The notes under the pieces are model-generated. The model was not told where the DNA came from, did no database searches, and saw only the letters and a program-made list of their open reading frames with translations. A program made the translations under genes and the position numbers. A DNA stretch of 60,880 nt from Chromera velia (lineage: Eukaryota > Sar > Chromeraceae). Shown here piece by piece: positions 1 through 11,670 of this stretch. The DNA lies in contig JAHBMJ010003001.1 of assembly GCA_018398765.1 (NCBI GenBank), forward strand, positions 1 through 60,880, written 5' to 3'. Within the stretch, counting starts at the first letter, position 1, and each line of letters begins with the position of its first letter.

Positions 1-495
1 GGACCACACAGGGACAATCTCTTCCTGCAACAAGAGACGGGAAATTTCTTGGCAGGCTGCCTTCACCGTCTCGATGTACTTCTCAACGTTGGGGGAGTCG
101 GAAGTGGACAGAGTAAAAAGGGAGTGGAAGTTTGTAAACATCCGCTTGTGTTCGGTTTCCCCCGACGACTGCAAGATGATATTCTTGCAGTATTCAACAT
201 CATCAGACTCGGGGGGGGAAAGATCTGAGACAAGATCGTAGAGCTCAGGGTATTTTTGCAGACCCTGGCGGAATGCTGCTGCACGGATGTCTGACGGCAC
301 ACTTGCAGGCTGCAATTTGCAGTGGTCGTCAAACGCCTTGACAATCGTAACTCTACCCCTGTGAGTGTCCTTGAAGAGGAGCTCGTACTTCCATGCGGCG
401 AATTTCCCTGTGTCAGTGGTAGGGATGGGAGTCGGAGACGGAACAGAAGTGGACTGAGAAAGAAACAACTGCGCCAATTTTGTTGATATTGGCGG
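1..495 (-). CDS. partial unknown protein-coding region cut by the left edge
   Basis: On the minus strand a single frame is open from about 495 to base 1 and continues outside the window. It encodes roughly 160 residues with normal globular composition, including FDDHCKLQPASVPSDI, a run resembling AAAFRQGLQKYPELYDLVSD, and a C-terminal segment with KYIETVKAACQEISRLLLQ. I do not recognise the family. The 5' part lies in the left copy of a 245-bp tandem duplication. In the right copy the equivalent frame begins with an ATG (MSTKLAQ, about 734), where the left copy has ATA. An upstream piece in another frame (MDGDQPRGADGRFISKG, about 835) may be the original N-terminus. It could be a host gene whose 5' end was disrupted by the duplication, or a transposon-derived gag-like fragment. 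Confidence 0.4.
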
Positions 496-775
496 TTAAC
501 AAGTCCAAGTCAGAGGGGCTGGGGCTTTGAGATGTCTGACGGCACACTCGCAGGCTGCAATTTGCAGTGGTCGTCAAACTCCTTGACAATCGCGACTCTA
601 CCCCCGTGAGTGTCCTTGAAGGGGAGCTTGCACTTCCATGGGGTAAATTTCCCCGTATCAGTGATGGGGGTGGGAGTCGGAGACGGAACAGAAGTGGACT
701 GAGAAAGAAACAACTGCGCCAATTTTGTTGACATTGGCGGTCAACAAGTCTAAGTCAGAGGGGCTGGGGCTTTGA
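286..775. repeat. 245-bp tandem duplication, two copies
   Basis: Copies at 286-530 and 531-775 are offset by exactly 245 bases. They begin with the same gatgtctgacggcacac and end with ggggctttga. They differ at scattered positions, so the duplication is not an immediate assembly echo. 245 is not a multiple of three, so it breaks any frame running through it. The copies carry part of the coding-looking sequence at the window's left edge. Confidence 0.9.
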
Positions 776-3679
776 TTAGAAGGGCCTTTGGAGATAAAAC
801 GGCCATCGGCCCCTCGAGGTTGGTCTCCGTCCATCAGAGAGGGAAAGCTATACTCTGATACAGACCAATAGACCCTGAGCAGAAAGAGGAAAGAACCAAC
901 TGCTACCATGAAGAGAACTAGAATGGTCCAGTCAAGGACATCAGTCTAGTTGCTTACACGGTTCTCTATACAGGAATAATAATGCAAGATGTTTGTTCGG
1001 CTTCTGCTCTCATCGATTGAGAGTTGTTCCATCGAATCACCCTGAGTATTTCACTAAGCAACTTCACAACATGGATTGATGCATGCATTTTTTCCGTCTC
1101 CGTAATGTCTCAAGCCCCGCAACACAGTAGCACGGGACCGGCCAAGTCGGGCCGACCAATGCATGCCCGCCTCCTCTTTATAAGTGGCTGATTACAGCCC
1201 CCACTTCTCGCTTAACAGTTCAGCCAGCCTGCACAGGAATGTGTTCATTGTATTGGCTTCCTTGTGGAGTATGCCATCAACCAGGCTCACTAGTGGGATG
1301 AAGTTGTATCCCCTCTCCCTACATGCCTCTGCGTGCTTCGTTTTCTTCTCTTAAGCTTGGGAAGAGAAGACGGCAGTCCAGGGGGTGTCCTCTTTGGAAG
1401 CATTTTACATATATCAAGCTTTGTTAGGATGATTAACGCAGCTGATGGGTGGTAGTATGTGTTCCATCGATTGCTATAGGTGTTTTTTGATGTTAAAACG
1501 ATGTATTTATGCTAAACAGTCAATAAAAAACCGGTTTGACCAATAATGATGACGATGATGATGTATGAGGTTAAAGCTGGTGAGCCATATAGGCTCAGGC
1601 CAACCTAGTATTTCTTGCATAGATTTGATCCCTCGACCTAGGCCCCACTGGGGCATTTGTATGGACCAAAGCCTAATAGTTTGATCGTTAGTTGGATCGG
1701 AGTCATCAGACTTTTGATGTAGAGGGACGGAAGGACAAAAGGAAGGCGGACGTGCGAGGAACAGATCTAAAATGCATCCCCCCCTGTAGATTCGTTTTCA
1801 CTTATAAATTTAAGAAGATTGTAAAGAAAAAAAGAAAGGTTAAAGGTTTAGAAAGCGGACGTGAGTTTTCGTTATTTAAAGCTTTATAGTGTATATCCTC
1901 TATAGCCTATAACAGCTTACATGAAACTGTTATAAGCATTTAATATTTAAAATTCTAGTCAAATTTTGATGTGTTTTTTCATCTAGTTTTTTATATTAAT
2001 TCATAACTTTAAGTTTTCTTGTTGAATGCTTAATTAAATTTTTTTAGAAATTTTGTTAAGTTTTTTTTCATAGATGAATGATTCCTCCAGTGATTCCTCA
2101 GAATGAATGAATCTGGGAATGAATTGAATTAATGCCAGCTTACTTAGCAGCCCACCTCGTAACTAGCCTCGTAATTCACTAATTGATTCATGCACTGTCT
2201 GACTTATATAGCGCTGGACACTAGGATGCGCTATGCTAGCGACTCGGCGGTAAGTCGGTAACAGCTAGATTGAGCTACTCTATTAAAAATAACTTGGGAA
2301 GGCCTAGCGCGAAACCTATTAATCAATCAATCAATCAGTCAAACTTAATTAAATTCCTTCCTAGATAATTTCCTTCTAAAATAGTATGATATATTAATAA
2401 CCCAAAAACGAAAAAATAAAGAGCCCTTAAATGGAAACTACAGCGCATAATCAATAATGTGTGCGTGGGAAAAGGGACAATTCTTAATTATATTGATTAT
2501 TGATGAAATTTGTTATCGCCTCTAGTGTTACGGTACGTTGTAGAATTGATTTGATTCAATTTGAAAGCATTGAAAGCAACCATCCTAGAAATCATCTAGG
2601 CCATGATGCAATGGGCATATCCCGACCTAGATCCCGACGGGTGCCGGGGTGCATTCACGAATGGACAGCGGCAAGAGCCGTTTCTTTTTCTTTCGATCAC
2701 ATCAGCGATAGGCAGAACACTGAGAAAGGAGACAGTTCAAAGTGAGGGGGGAGAGAAGTGAGACTACTATTTCTGCCTTTCAATTACTACTGCAGGAGTT
2801 GATGCAGGATCTTACACAGAATTAAGAGACTTCAAGGAAGGACTACGGAAAGGAAAGGAGAGCACACACGGTACTACATGCGAAGAGACCATGCAAACCG
2901 AGACGAGGATGCTCACTGCACTCCAGATTCTTCGGGTCATTCTGGTTGGGTTTGAAGACTCCAAGACTGTGCATGCGCTCAAGAACTTGCAGGCATCTAA
3001 GAGAAAATAAATTTAAAAAGACGACAAACAGCGTACAACAATGATCTCGACAACATTAGAACGCGACGACTTGTCTAAACAGACAGTGAACGGAACATCA
3101 AACCCAAGCGAAGAGAAAAAAGAGGGGGAAGGGAAGAAAAAGACTGCATGTGCGCATCGACGCAGGTCTTTCAGATGTTTCTCCTCCCGTCTACGTCCAT
3201 TTCATTTTGTGGTCTGACTCCTCCGCTTTCAAACTTCTTCGCTCAGGCCCCCTTCGTCTCCCTCGTCCCTCCCTCTCCGCCCTTGCAAGGCACATCTTTT
3301 TTCGACTGAAGGACCCTGAGATCGGATCTTTCAGTCGGGAGTTAAAGGAAAGAGAGAGATATACGACGAAATCCGAACAGAGGCAGTCGGTTAGCCAGTC
3401 GGCCTACCGAAAGAGAGACTGCTTTTCTTTTCATCTCGACCGGGGGCACGACGCGGAGACAGTGACAGGATTCAAAAAGAAAGGAAACGAACAATTACTA
3501 GGCAGCAAAGTGTGAAGTGATTGCCAGCGCGAGCCATCTTCTTCGCTCATCTTTTGACTTTTAATTTAGTGTGCATCTTTTGAATCTGATCCGAATTCTT
3601 TTTGATCTCTTTTCCTTTCTTCTCTCTTTTTTTGGATTATTTATGCACCGGTCCACTCTTTTTCAATTCAAATATACGC
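776..3679. other. spacer, no gene recognised
   Basis: This 2.9-kb stretch has only short unconvincing open frames. It contains a GAT-rich tract at 1547-1565, a dispersed-repeat motif near 1571-1605, an AT-rich section at about 1900-2500, and a possible SINE-like piece ending in an (AATC)n tail near 2340. The last several hundred bases before 3679 should include the 3' UTR of the minus-strand EF-G gene. Confidence 0.6.
2190..2345 (+). repeat. possible SINE-like fragment with (AATC)n tail
   Basis: A short moderately GC-rich segment containing cttatatagcgctgga and several small hairpins ends in aatcaatcaatcaatc. A short body followed by a simple-repeat tail is what many tailed retroposons look like. 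No A/B box or target duplication could be identified, so this is only a suggestion. Confidence 0.25.
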
Positions 3680-4151
3680 TTAGGCCTCCACAGCCATCTT
3701 GCCTGCTCTCTCCTTAACGATTTGCTCCTTGATGTTGTTCGGCACAGGCATGTACTTCTCCATCTCCATCGCGTAGGACGCACGTCCCTGGGACATCGAC
3801 CGGAGGTCAGTCGAGTACCCGAACATCGAGGAAAGGGGAACGTCAGCCAGAATCTGCACATACACACACACATACACACACATTCTCAGACTTTTCGCGC
3901 ACAGGGGAGACCAGCATGAGGAAGCGAAGAAGTGTCATTGGAGACTTGGGGAAGACGAATGAAAAGAGAAGGGCACAAAACGAATCAGTAGAAAGAGGAA
4001 ACACGGACAGATACACAGACGGCCCCACCCACCTGCTTGGCCCCTCCAGGGAGCTCGTCCATGGAGCTGATGGAGCCTCTTCTTGAAGAGATGTCTCCCA
4101 TCACGTCACCCATGTAGTCAGCAGGGGTCGTCACATCGACCTGCACACACA

Positions 4152-4195
<44 letters not shown>

Positions 4196-7100
4196 TTCAC
4201 ACACAAAGAACGTCAAGTTGGGCTGGCTTAAGGAGGAGGAGGGTTACATGCAGGCAGTGCATGTGTCTGCCGGCTGTTCACTCTAGATTTCGCTGCTTCT
4301 TCGGCTTCCTCGCCATTTATGAAAAAACTGTTTTGTGACCTTCTGTAGAGGCACTACTGTTCGGCAAGAGGTGTAGGTAGCGCAACCGGATGATTTTGCG
4401 GAGGAAGGAAAACCAGACAGTCTGTCTGTCTGTCTGACCTTCATGATGGGCTCAAGGAGGTCAATTCCTGCCTTCTTTGCAGCGTTCTTGACGGCCATGG
4501 AGCCCGCAATTCTGAATGCCATTTCTGAAGAGTCGACGTCATGGTAGGAGCCGTCGAAGAGAGTCACGCGACAGTCGACCATCGGGAAGCCAGCCAGAAC
4601 GCCGCCCTTCAGAGCATCCTCAACACCGGTCTGTCGCCAGACAATCAAAATACAAAATTGAAAAGGGCCCTCTCTCTCTTTCTGTGCGTGTGGATGTATG
4701 TGTGCGCGCGCATGCGCGATTATGCGCGAATGTGCGTGAGCCGTAGAAATGCAAAATGTGTGCCACTGAGCGAGTGGCATTGGATTTGTGTATCCCCTTC
4801 TCCTATCGTCCTTACGTTCGCACACTTTCTTGCTCTTTCGCAGCGTTTCTTGGGAAAAAAGGGGCTGGCAGTTAAGCAGTTAGGCAGGTATCAAGGGTGG
4901 GTTCTCTCCTCTTGGGGTAAAGTGAAAAGAAGAAAGAAAAGGAAAAGGGGCCTGGGAGCGTTTGTGACACTTTGAATCTGGAACCAGACGACTGACCGCA
5001 ATGGCAGGGATGTACTCACGGGGCACCACACCTCCGACAATGTTGTTGACAAATTCGAAGCCCTTTCCGCGCTCAAGGGGCTCAATCTTGACCTGGAAGA
5101 GAGAAGAGAAGGAGAAAGCAGAGAGAGTCAATTAGAGGGTGGCCAAAGGTGAGTAAATGAGGGAGTGAAGGGACATATCGGTTCTGCTTTGTTTCGTTGC
5201 TTTTTCAGCTTCTCAGTTGGGTTCCAGTGTCACGTTCACTCTCTCAGGCATACACAAGAAGGACACACCACAGAGTTCCTTAACTCAAATGCGAAGTGAG
5301 TAGGCAGCTAACAAAAAGAGGGAGAACAAAAATCAAGAGCAGGTAGACTGACAACAGCATCTCCGTACTGTCCACGGCCTCCGGACTGCTTCACGTACTT
5401 GCCCTGAGCCTCTGCTGTGGTCTGAATAGACTCTCTGTAGGCCACCTGCACGCAAGCAGAAAGAATCCGAATCAGAAAGTCAGTGTGAGTGTGAATAGAT
5501 CCCCCCAAAATATATGAGCCGAACAAAAGACAAGCACTCAGACTGGCAAATTTGAGGAGCAACGCAAGATGGCTGGCCGACAGATGGAAGATGAATTGAA
5601 GGGAGAACAGAAGGCAAGAGGGTCTCTCTGAAAAAAAAAGACGAAGGACCGTTGACAGATGGAGAGATGATTAATCGGCTGCCTGACTGACTGACTGACT
5701 GACCTGAGGTGCGCCTGTCTGGCACTCGACCTTGAACTCTCTCTTGAGTCTGTCGACAATGATCTCCAGATGAAGCTCTCCCATACCGCTGATGACGGTC
5801 TGTCCGCTGTCCTGGTCCTGCACGCCCAAACCAAACACACACACAAACACAGGTCACACTGTTTCTCTTGAGGTCCAGGCGGAAGGTGTTAGGATGGTGA
5901 CGAAACAAGAGTAAATGCACAAAAACGCTTCTTTTTCTTCTGCTTTTGCTTCCTTCTCTCCTTCTCCCCCCCTTCATTTTTTCTTTTCCCTTTCCACCGA
6001 GACACATGCATTCTGACTGAGGCATGACCCTTCTCTTTAGTTCATTGGGCAGGCCCCCTCCGGAAAGGTGCCGGAAAGGAAGGGAAGGAAAGGAAGAATG
6101 CTGCCGTGCCCACATGTTCGGACGGGGGGGTGCTTCCTTCACAGGTCTTTTCTCCGTCCGGTCAGTATTGGTAGATCTCTAAGCCAAGCAACTGACCACG
6201 TAGACTTTGAAAGTAGGGTCCTCACGTGCGAGCTTGGAAAGAGCAAGACCCATCTTGTCCTGATCGGCTTTGCTCTTGGGCTCGCAGGCAAGACTGCAGG
6301 GAAGCCAGGAGAACAAAGGAAAGACATCCGTGAAAGAAACAAAAAAGATGTTTGATGATGAAAGGAAGACTTGCCGGAAACCCCACAGACAGCAGCCCGT
6401 CTGCCGTCTCTCAACGAAGATACCCAACACCAAGAGGAGGGGCAGTCAGGGCCCAACTTGAAAGGAGAAAATAACAGCCATGCAGCCTTCCCTACACACG
6501 CCCACTGCTCTAACGCTTCAGTTCTCTGTACTCTGTCTCTCTCTCTCTGTCTGACCTGATGACAGGATCGGGGAACTCCATTTTCTCGAGGGTCAGTCTT
6601 CTCTTCTCCCCTGTGAGAGAGTCTCCAGTCAGAGGGTCCTTGCACCCAATGATCGCTCCAATGTCTCCGGCCTGAATAAGGATTGAATCAAGCAAGCAAG
6701 AAAGAAATAAAACAAAGAAAGAAAAGAAAGAAAGAAAGAAAAAAAAAAAGAAAGAAAAGAAAGAAAGAAAGACAGAAAGAAAAGAAAGAAAGAAAGAAAG
6801 AAAGAAAAGAAAGAAAGAAAGAAAAGAAAGAAAAGAAAGAAAAGAAAGAAAGAAAGAAAGAAAGAAAGAAAATTTAAAAAAATCATGGATCCACTGCTTC
6901 ACGATACACGTGCAAACCGACTTCCTTGTACGTCATTTGGAGGGAGAATCAATTTCACCGTCTCATCCTCCATTTGTCATTTGTCTACCCGAATGCCAGG
7001 AAGAGAGACTGGGGTCAGAAGAAAAAGTAGATGGACGAGAAGCCGGAAAGAGAAGGATGAAGAGCACAAGAAACAAATCTTCAAAAGCTCCCGCTGAGCC

Positions 7101-8199
7101 ACTACACAAAGCACCCAGCCCTGTCAGAATCCCTGAGTCCCTTCCTCCCTCCCCCCCTTCCTAGCTCTGCGTGAAGGAACAGACGGACCTACCTTCATTT
7201 CAGGCACCTCCTTTCTCTCGTTGGAGTGCATCAACAGAAGACGGGTGACACGCTCGGCCTTCCCGAGGCGGGGGTTGAACAGAGAGTCGCCTGCAAGCAT
7301 ACACGGAGGGCAAGGCAAGAAACAAAGCAGAGGAGGAAATGAAGGGGGAGACAAAACGTGAACACAATTACTGTGCAATTCACCACCTCCGATTTGGTGG
7401 AAAGAATCAACCATTCAACTGCCCACGCTTTGCTCTGGCGGTCACGCTGGAATCGGTGACTGCTTCCCTTTCTGGTCCCGCCGTGTCCACGTCCAGCAAT
7501 TCCCTCCCAGCTCCCCCTCTTGACATAATGGTCCAACACTTACGCCTCTCTCTGTGAATGGGAAAGAAAGTAGGAAGAAAGACCGGCGTAAGTCTCACAG
7601 ATGCATTCAGACGTGGAAAACACACAAATCAGTAGGAGAGATATGCTTCCTTGATGTACAATGCGACTACAGCCCTTCCCTCTGTCACGTCCACATCCAC
7701 ATGCATGCAACAAGAAAGAGTCTAGCTGCAACACCGTGCCACCCGGTCCAATGTACAGTCGATGCATTTGTCTGTGGATAACAGGGGATCCAGACAGACG
7801 GACGGACGGACCAGGCTTGATAGTCCCGGAGTAGACACGGACAAAGGAGAGAGTTCCCATGTAGGGGTCGGAAGCAATCTGCATGGATGGATGGATGGAT
7901 GGATGGACACACACCGATGGTGGATATTCTGCGTCAGATAAGAAGAAGATTGTTGCCTCCTTCCTTCCATTCTTTTCCAATGGACACTCGAGTTCCACGT
8001 TGGAAGACAACAAACAACGTCATCTGTCTTCTTTCCTTTCTCTCGACCATAAAAAGGAAGCCACGAGAAAAAAACACGTCCTTCGCTTTTGAAAGGGGAA
8101 CATGGTGGAACAAGAAATGTTGTCGATGCAGGGAACCTGCTGTCTGTCGCATATTCCCTCACGTCATTATACCAATCAAGACTTCCTTTAACGACCAAA

Positions 8200-8234
<35 letters not shown>

Positions 8235-11004
8235 TGGCAGAGGGCAGAAGAAAGCATACTTCAATGTGTCAGCCTTTCTGACCGACCTTGAAGAGGAGAG
8301 CGGCGGCAGGCTCCTCAGCGTTGGGATTGCACGGCACCTTCTCAGCGCCCTCCTCGAGGTCTCCCTTCTTGTCGACCTGCAGACAGACAAAAAGACAGAC
8401 AGTCACAGACAAGAAGGACAGAAGAAACAAGGGGGAAAGGGTTCTTTGACTGTGTGATCGTTGGACGGATTCACTGGTCGGTCAAAGTAAGTGTCTCGTA
8501 GAGAAGCGAGACAAAGGGAGAAAAGGAAGGAAGGAAGGAAGTGTCGCGAAATGAACGAAAAGAAAGCTTAAAGAAACACTGAGGAAGGAAATCAGGCAGC
8601 AGCAATGTTTCAGCCCTCTACTCTCCCTGCAACGTCCTGATAAGTGGCGACGCTTATCTGTGGACGTCAAAAAATAGAGAGAAGCATAAGGGCGATTCGA
8701 AGGCATGCCACAGGACAAAAAACACGAAACATTCTTCACTTCATGCCCTCCTAAACAAACCCCCAAACAGACCAACACACCGGTTGTCCCTGGATAGGAG
8801 GGACATCAAGAGGAGAGGGGAGGAAATCCAGAACGCCATCGAGGACGGCCTGCACCCCCTTGTTCTTGAATGCAGAGCCGCAGAAGATGGGCACCATTTT
8901 GTTATCCAGAGTCTGCAGACGGATTCCCTTCTTGATCTGTTCCTCCGTCAGGTCTCCGTTCTCCAGGTACGCCTCCATCAATTCATCGTCTCCATCAGCA
9001 GCGGCCTCCACCATCTCGGCTCTGCATCAGACAGCCGTTCAGCAATTCATTTAATTCTCTCTCCATTTACCCGTTCGTTCACTCATTCACCTTGCTCTAA
9101 TGCGTAAAGAAAGACGCCTATTCGACCTTTTCCTCTTCCGTCAGTGAACCAACCGCCTAACCGCACCATTGAGGTCCCTTTTCCTTTTCCTCCGGCTTCT
9201 CACCTGTATTCCTCAGCCTTCTCCTTCATGTCTGCAGGAATGTCCGTGTAAGTGAATGTCATTCCTCTGTCGTCCTCGTTCCACAGAATCTCCTTCATTC
9301 TGCAGGCAGAGACGCACGCAGGCAAAGCCAGGAGAAAGCTTGAGGCTGAAGGTCCGGAATTCAGATGCGACACTCAAATCAAATTGGGGGGTGACGCACG
9401 CTACCACAGAGAATGCCGTTGCTCCGGCAAGCAAGGGGGGAAAGTGTGCAGTTGTTCTCTTGACGAGAGCAAGCTAGACACAGTAGTCAAAAGAAACGAA
9501 AGAAACATGGAGAGAGGAACTGAATCAACCATTGATTTCTTCCCCGACTATCCATCCACAGCTGACTGACTTGATCAGATCGATCACCCCCTTGAAATCG
9601 GCCCCTGCCCCGATGGGGAGCTGCAGTCAGTCAGACGGAGAGCAAAGGGCGGGGTACACACTGACAGAAAGAAGGAGAGAAGATGGGAGGAAGGGAGAAA
9701 AACGCATTGGTGAAAACGGCCGAGGCCCCTCTCCGTGCTCCCTGTCTGCCCGCTTCACTCGCAACGTCACCTCATCCTCTCAAGAATTCCCCACTGTCGC
9801 TGCGAAGCAGCTGAAAGCTCAAATGTCCGACTATCGCAACGCGGCTCGCCACAAAGAGCAAACAATAATAGCGTGGCACAAATACAGCCCACTATACCCC
9901 ACTCAAGGACTTCCTGCACCCCCCCACCCCCCTTCAGACCTGCACAGGAACCGCGCGGGCTCCGAGCTTCTTCTTGATCGAGTCCACGCAGTAGTAGAAG
10001 TCTGCGCCGACACGGTCCATCTTATTGATGAAGCACATGCGGGGAACCTGCATGTCAACAGAGAGAGGACAAAAAAAAAAGGCAAAGGCAGTTCTCTCGT
10101 GTGCCAAATGTGCATCGATTCTTCTGGTTTCTCCGGCTTCTCCCAAACATGTGTGTTGTTCTTCTTGGACCTTTTTTCAAGCAGATGCACTCCACACGAG
10201 ACCTAGGAAGGCACCAGAACGCTTTCATTGCGCTACAGCAGCGTCGCATGACAATCCTCCTGCACCCACTACAGCAGAGACACTCACATGATATTTGTTT
10301 GCCTGTCTCCAGACAGTCTCCGACTGGGGCTCCACTCCAGCGACTCCATCAAACACGGCAACGGCACCGTCAAGCACACGCAGAGATCTCTCGACCTCCA
10401 CGGTGAAGTCGACGTGCCCCGGTGTGTCGATAATGTTGATTCTGTGCAGGGGGTAGTTCTGGTCCATACCCTTCCAGAAACACGTTGTTGCAGCAGAAGT
10501 AATTGTGATACCGCGTTCTCTCTCCTGGTCCATCCAGTCCATAACAGCCTCACCTGAACAGCCAGAGGGGACAGAAAAAGAGACGGGTCAGGGAGCAGAG
10601 GAAATAAGGGAAGGAAGATGAACAGGAGGATAGAGAGGGGGAGACGGGAGGTGACTGGAACCGACGAGGACGCAATGCACGACAAGGGACTGACCATCGT
10701 GCACCTCTCCAATCTTATAAGAAACTCCCGTGTAAAGCAAAATGCGCTCTGTTGTTGTGGTCTTGCCTGCGTCAATATGTGCCATAATACCAATATTCCG
10801 GTATTGGTCGAGAGGGACATCAGGCTCAGAGTCAGCAGCCTTCAACACCGAGCTTGGAAGCTCGCGTGCTGTCTGCTGAGTCTGCAAGTGCCGTCTCCCC
10901 CCCCTCAGTGCCCCTCTTCTTTGTTGGTGAAGCGGCTGAAACTGAAACCCCGAAACGCAGGAGGCAGCGAGGCCAGCTGCGACAAGGGTCAACTTTCCGC
11001 ACAT
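3680..11004 (-). CDS. plastid-targeted elongation factor G, 17 exons
   Basis: Translocation GTPase of plastid ribosomes, 771 residues after splicing. Exons: 11004-10695, 10553-10288, 10047-9940, 9620-9571, 9299-9204, 9021-8781, 8376-8287, 7878-7812, 7290-7193, 6671-6556, 6293-6197, 5817-5704, 5445-5353, 5092-4997, 4630-4439, 4140-4033, 3853-3680 (stop TAA). All joins keep frame and use GT/AG. GTPase motifs: AHIDAGKT (75-82), RGITIT (117-122), DTPGH (146-150), NKMD (200-203), GSAF. EF-G domain IV/V signatures follow: [38 protein letters not shown]-like and [12 protein letters not shown]. The N-terminus [19 protein letters not shown] then FQFQP, followed by an Arg-rich stretch, reads as signal peptide plus transit peptide with Phe at +1, as in complex red plastids; mature protein probably starts around residue 60-67. 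The exon 6/7 join is the least certain because the loop there is variable. Confidence 0.95.
4144..4194. repeat. (CA)n(GA)n microsatellite beside an EF-G exon
   Basis: About 26 bases of CA repeat run into about 25 bases of GA repeat. The CA tract abuts the TGCAG acceptor of EF-G exon 16, so on the coding strand it forms the end of the intron. Confidence 0.9.
6683..6873. repeat. (GAAA)n-type purine tract in an EF-G intron
   Basis: Almost 190 bases of A and G only on this strand (pyrimidine-only on the EF-G coding strand), made of GAAA/GAAAA units with occasional C. It sits at the acceptor end of the intron before EF-G exon 10, as a greatly enlarged polypyrimidine tract. Confidence 0.9.
8201..8231. 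repeat. (CA)n microsatellite in an EF-G intron
   Basis: About 31 bases of pure CA repeat in the intron between EF-G exons 7 and 8. No coding role. Confidence 0.9.
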
Positions 11005-11670
11005 GGTAATGCACGAAGGCTGAAAGGTTGTTTGAGTAATGCGTTCGCTGCCTTCGTGAGCCGCTCCTTCTTTTGCACCTAATAAATCCTTACTACTTCC
11101 TCAGACTGGACCGATTGCGTATTTATCTACCACTGCCAAGCCTCGGCTCACAAGGTTGCACTTGCCACATCAGAAAGTGAAGAAGTTCGGAGACAGGCAC
11201 GCAGGAGGCGATTGCACGTCCATAAAAGCGAAGTTTCGGAAAATCCGGTTTTCCGGGGCCATAAATGCCACTTCCGTCACGCGTACTGTGCCGAGCTATG
11301 CCGAGCTCACGCTGTGGGAGCTCTCCGCGCGCGCGAATTAAGGATTTTGTCGCACTTTCTAATTTCTGTCTCTCACGTTTCTCAGACTGCGTGCATCACA
11401 ATTTCACTTGAATCGGTTCAACGGCATTTCTTGACTGAACAACAGTTCGAAGAATTGTGAGGCTATTTCTGTTTGGTCGTCATCCAATAATTGCTTTTGT
11501 CAGAATCTTTTTTAACCTCTATTAGCGTTGTCCTACTACCTGGCATTTTTATTCGAAAATCCGGCGTTCTTGCGGGCGATATTCGTCCACGTGTTCTGAA
11601 TTCTGTGAGAGACAGGACACGAAGTCAAGGTCGAAAAAAACTCCAAAGAAAGAAGTGCACGGGGGGAGCG
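11005..11670. promoter_or_regulatory. divergent promoter region between EF-G and the MORN-kinase gene
   Basis: The two ATGs face away from each other across 666 bases, so this interval should hold both promoters and 5' UTRs. No clear TATA box or other named element could be assigned. If either gene has a non-coding first exon here I cannot see it. The function is inferred from gene orientation only. Confidence 0.45.

Noticed and set aside
3150..3515. 121-codon plus-strand frame before the EF-G gene end
   Set aside because: No domain, no splice partners, and located where the EF-G 3' UTR and spacer are expected.
3602..3919. Open frames on the plus strand over EF-G exon 17
   Set aside because: They are antisense shadows of conserved EF-G coding sequence.
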